Position numbers and translations under genes: made by a program. A stretch of 64,000 nucleotides of DNA from Pleodorina starrii (taxonomy: Eukaryota; Chlorophyta; Chlorophyceae; Chlamydomonadales; Volvocaceae), in the NCBI GenBank assembly GCA_030267565.1, contig BRXU01000012.1:2788501-2852500 (forward strand). The letters are read 5' to 3'. Shown here piece by piece: positions 60,701-64,000 of this stretch. Within the stretch, counting starts at the first letter, position 1, and the number at the start of each line of letters is the position of its first letter. Below the pieces are notes generated by a model. The model was not told the origin of the DNA. It saw only the letters and a program-made list of their open reading frames with translations, and did not search any database.

Positions 60701-63700
60701 CCTGACGCATTTCACACCTCTTGACCCACCCACCCACCCACCTGCCGTCGCCTTGACCAGCTCCAGGTTTCCGGTGTACAGGTCCCTGAACCTGCTGATT
60801 TCCTGAGGGCAGGGCGTGGGAGGGCAGGTGACCAGCCGGGGGGGGTCGGGTGGGTGGGTTGGAGGGGATTGTACAAGTGCAATGCGAAGTTGGTACTGGG
60901 TGCAGTCGATAGGAACCAACGAAACCAAAGAAAACCCTAAAGTTGGATGGGAAGTGATTGGACGGGCGGGGCGGGCCGCTGTGTGTGTGCGCCAGCAACC
61001 ATGCACACCGGCGAAGCCTCATGGGGAAGCCGTCCCACGGGGCGAGGGACGCGGCAGATGCAGGCGGGACCATGGCCCCCCGCCTACCGCCGACGACGCC
61101 GTTTTGCGCCTCTCGCGCTACCAGGCTGCCAACGGCCCCTACCCCCGCTTTCCTTTCCTTCGACGGAGAGAGAGACCGGCGCTTCTCCCTCTGCGCTGCC
61201 GCGACGCATGCTGCACCTGTGCGCCGTACGGTACGGCACCGTACCGCCGCCCTACCTTTAGGAGACCGCTGGTGGGTCCCAGCAGTGCCGCCAGCTGGTC
61301 TATGTTCATGGCCTGCGGATCGTGCAAAAGATCGATGAGGCAAACGCAGACGGAGGATAACTGAGTGAAGGGGTGACGCAAGTGTCAAGTGAATGGATCC
61401 CGGGCAAGGGGATACCGGTATGCCGGCCGGCGTATAGCCCGCAGCAAGATCCCTCCCTTCCTCCCTTTCTCAGCTCCCTTCCCCGCCAGCCTCATCCTCT
61501 CGGGCTCCACCACCACCCCCACACCTTCCCTCCCTTGGCTCGGCTCCTCGCTCCGATCACCCGACCCCCCCGGGCCTTCTGTGTTGTTCTCGCGGTGCTG
61601 GGTCGACAGCGAGACCTAACCGTGACAGGAACCAACCCAAGTGCCCGCCCCATGACTCCAGGGGGGAACGTGATCCCATCCCGCACACGCCTCCGCCCTT
61701 GCCCCCTCCCCGGGGGCCCCCCTCCGCGCAGGAGCATACCGGTATCACTCCCCGCCCCCCCCCCTCGGCGCACCTTGAGCTCCTCCACCATCCGCATTCG
61801 CTCCCCCTCCCGCAGCACCCGCTCTCCCTCCGTGCGCCTGAACGACGCGACCTGGTCCAGCAGCCGGGTCAGCCGGTTGGGGGTGTGCACGGAGGCCTCG
61901 CGAGCCACCTGCGTGGAGAGCGCCGGGCAGGGGGGTGCCACGAGTCAGTGGCAGGTAGGGGCGAGGTAAGACGGGGAAAAGAGGCAGGGGAGGGGGCAGG
62001 GGCGAGGGGGGCCAGGGGGGGGGGGAGGTGCGTGGGCCTGGAAGGGGCCGGAGGAGGATCCTGGAGGGACGGTTTGGCTGCTGGGGGCGCTCGTCTGGGC
62101 GCGCCGCGCCGGCTGCGGGCAGCGGCGGGGCGGGCCAAGGATGGAGAGGATACGGATTTAGGCTGCCACAATCGGCATCCTCTCTTAGCTTTCTACCCGC
62201 TGGTATCCCCTCGCCGGTTTTCCAGCGATTGGTTCATTTGTCACTTCGGTCTCGCTCACGTAGTTCAACAAGGGAAGGAACGGAAGGACTTCCACAGCGC
62301 TTGCCAGACACCACACACCCCCATCACCGTTTACGGGCTCCGGCCTATACGTGAACACCCCCCCCGGGCCCGGCAGCTGCTGCACCGCGCCGGCGCCATG
62401 CTCTCTTGGGTGCTCAGGTGTGCCAACAACAGCATTGTTATCGATGGGTTGTTACTGCGTTCCCGTCCCCTCTCCTGTCCCGCTCCCCTTCCCCAAGCCC
62501 ACCCAGCCCAGTGTGTACCTGTTCCGCCGCCTGCTCTGCAGCCCGCATCTCCAGAGCCACCTCCGGGGAAACCCGGCGCCCACCGCTCGCCGGATCGATG
62601 TCAGAATCCGAATCTGAATCCGAATCCAGCACCCGATCCGCCTCGCTCCGCTGCTTGCCAGGAGGAGCCGCTGACACGGCGGCAGCGCCGCCGCCGCCGC
62701 CCGCCGTTGGCGGCCCTGCGCCGGCGGCGCCGGGCGGGGATGCAGAGCCCCCATCGCGCTTCGGCGGCGAGGCGGAGCTCTGCCGGCTGCGCCGCGGCGG
62801 GCTGCGCATGGGCGCAAGTGTACAGGACGGTAACGGGGTGGTGGTGGTGGTGGCAGCAATGCGCAGGACAGGACACGGCGATTCGCCCAGTTGGCCCCCA
62901 CGTTGGCACCGTCCGGAATTTCCGACACCGGGCGGGCAGGGGCTGTTCGACCTGAGTCACCCGCTGGCCACCTTGCGCCGGTCAACTTTGGTCGCCAATT
63001 TAGGGTTGATTTCTGGCTCGCAATTCACATATAAGAGGGGCTGTTCCGGGGCGGCTGGTTGGCGGGCAGCTGGCGCCTCGCCTCGCGCGCTGAGCTTGAA
63101 CAGTCTCGGATGGCCGGCGTGGTGCGCGGCGCCAGCTCCCGCATGCATCCCGGCTCAGGCCAGGCCGACCCAGCCCCTTCATCCGCTCCCCATCACGTCC
63201 CAATCCCCAGAGAAGGTGGCAGGAAGCCGGTCAGAAAGAGCCCCGGTGCCACATCCCCTGGCCCACCTAACGCTGCTGTCGCCTTGGGATGGCCCCCGGC
63301 GGCGAGACGCCGAGGTGGAAGACGCCGGCGGCGGAGGCACGACGCTCCCGGGTGGCAGCGGCTCGAAGCCGGGCACCGCCACCAGCGCCGGCGGCAGCGC
63401 CGGGTCGGCGGGGACGAAGATGTGCGTGGGGCGCGGCGCGTTGGGGTCGTCGGGCGGCGCCGGGGATGGTAGCAAGAACACGGGCTGCATGGCGCCCGGC
63501 GGCAGGGACGCCGGCGCGGCGCCGGCAGCGGCGGCAGCGCCGGAGGCCGGCGACGCTGCTCCCGCACCTTCGCTGTACAGGCGGACCTGGAGGCATGAAG
63601 GCATGCGGCAAGAAGTTGGGCGGACGGTTAAGGGAAGGAGGGGCCCCGGCCCTCTCGCAGGTATTCGTTGTAGTGGGTCAGTTCAGTCTCGCCCTCGTTA

Positions 63701-64000
63701 CTCAAGGGGGGGAAGTTAGAAACGAGCAGGGTTATTGGGGGTGCAGCACGCGGAGCACGGGAGGCGCGTGAGGCAAACGGGCGCTGCGCGTGATCCTGAT
63801 CCTGGCGGGCCTCCCACATGGCGGGAGGCGGAGGCTTTCCAAGGCGCAGCACGACCAAGGAGCGTAATACCAAGCCCCGCCAGCCCCTGCGCCTGCCAGC
63901 CTGCGCCGGTCACGTGCCCCCTGACCTCCCTCCCTTCCTGCCTGCAACACCACAACGCACTTCCCGCACGTAATGGGAGCGTGAGGCACGGCACCATCGC
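54763..64000 (-). CDS. Very large unrecognised protein, C-terminal part
   Basis: Minus-strand gene running off the right edge. Exons in transcription order: 64000-63961 (partial, tentative), 63586-63267, 62801-62519, 61908-61774, 61312-61256, 60802-60742, 60061-59869, 59577-59339, 59067-58744, 58565-54763. They join in frame to about 1,800 residues. I do not recognise the protein. An Ala/Pro-rich region with an acidic (DS)n run is followed by coiled-coil-like helices (EMRAAEQAAEQVAREASVHT, RLLDQVASFRRTEGERVL, MNIDQLAALLGPTSG, EISRFRDLYTGNLELVKATA, AVKEAVVESALRQQDEAMQL), then a semi-hydrophobic stretch (WGPTMMAVTSSVYMLPRLL). The last exon, 3.8 kb, is low complexity: poly-Gln, poly-Ala, and an Arg/Ser-rich stretch. 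The end is EEVQRAYQATLAQLQAVYHG. Splice choices for the last acceptor and the 61312 exon are the least sure. Confidence 0.6.

Noticed and set aside
63628..63720. A protein-like stretch EGETELTHYNEYLREG on the minus strand
   Set aside because: No splice donor follows it before the stop; the exon ending at 63961 joins the next exon in frame and fits better.

Overview
This window looks like nuclear DNA of a volvocine green alga close to Chlamydomonas; the species cannot be fixed from the sequence. The evidence is high GC in coding DNA, genes cut into many short exons with GTGAG/GTGCG/GTGGG donors and pyrimidine-rich CAG acceptors, TGTAA poly(A) signals, long runs of alanine and glutamine codons, plentiful GT/AC microsatellites, and plant/algal protein families. 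There is no sign of bacterial operons, CRISPR arrays or rRNA genes. All gene models were spliced by hand. Coordinates give the outer span; exons are listed in each entry.

Layout. 238-1549 (+): 3' end of a DnaJ protein with the plant-type X domain. 3806-5388 (-): nuclear CemA/PxcA-like (DLDG1-type) plastid envelope protein. 6755-7693 (-): intronless mitochondrial succinate/fumarate carrier, sharing a 0.5 kb divergent promoter region with a METTL13/EEF1AKMT4-like methyltransferase at 8220-11203 (+). 14311-22588 (+): 14-exon AZG/AzgA purine permease. 26812-27860 (+): decayed partial copy of that permease gene. 31537-37225 (+): PP2A B''-type regulatory subunit with EF-hands. 42776-46168 (-): long unrecognised Ala/Gln/Gly-rich protein. 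47466-50885 (+): LON substrate-binding-domain protein. 51866-53938 (-): SLC35B/UTR-type nucleotide-sugar or PAPS transporter. 54763-64000 (-): 3' part of a very large unrecognised Ser/Ala/Gln-rich protein that continues past the right edge.

The most notable find is a pair of 480 bp miniature LTR elements (TRIM type), at 18534-19013 in intron 9 of the permease gene and at 27335-27814 inside an exon of its pseudogene. Each has 102 bp TG...CA terminal repeats differing at one base, a primer-binding-site-like sequence resembling the initiator-Met tRNA type, a polypurine tract, no coding capacity, and its own perfect 5 bp target-site duplication (GAGGG; AATAC). Both lie antisense to the host gene.

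The genes do not form a pathway. They are mostly housekeeping or transport functions: plastid pH and ion balance, mitochondrial dicarboxylate exchange, purine uptake, phosphatase targeting, protein quality control, and endomembrane nucleotide-sugar transport. Intergenic DNA is rich in minisatellites and short dispersed repeats, and holds one AT-rich island near 25.9 kb that stands out from the surrounding composition.
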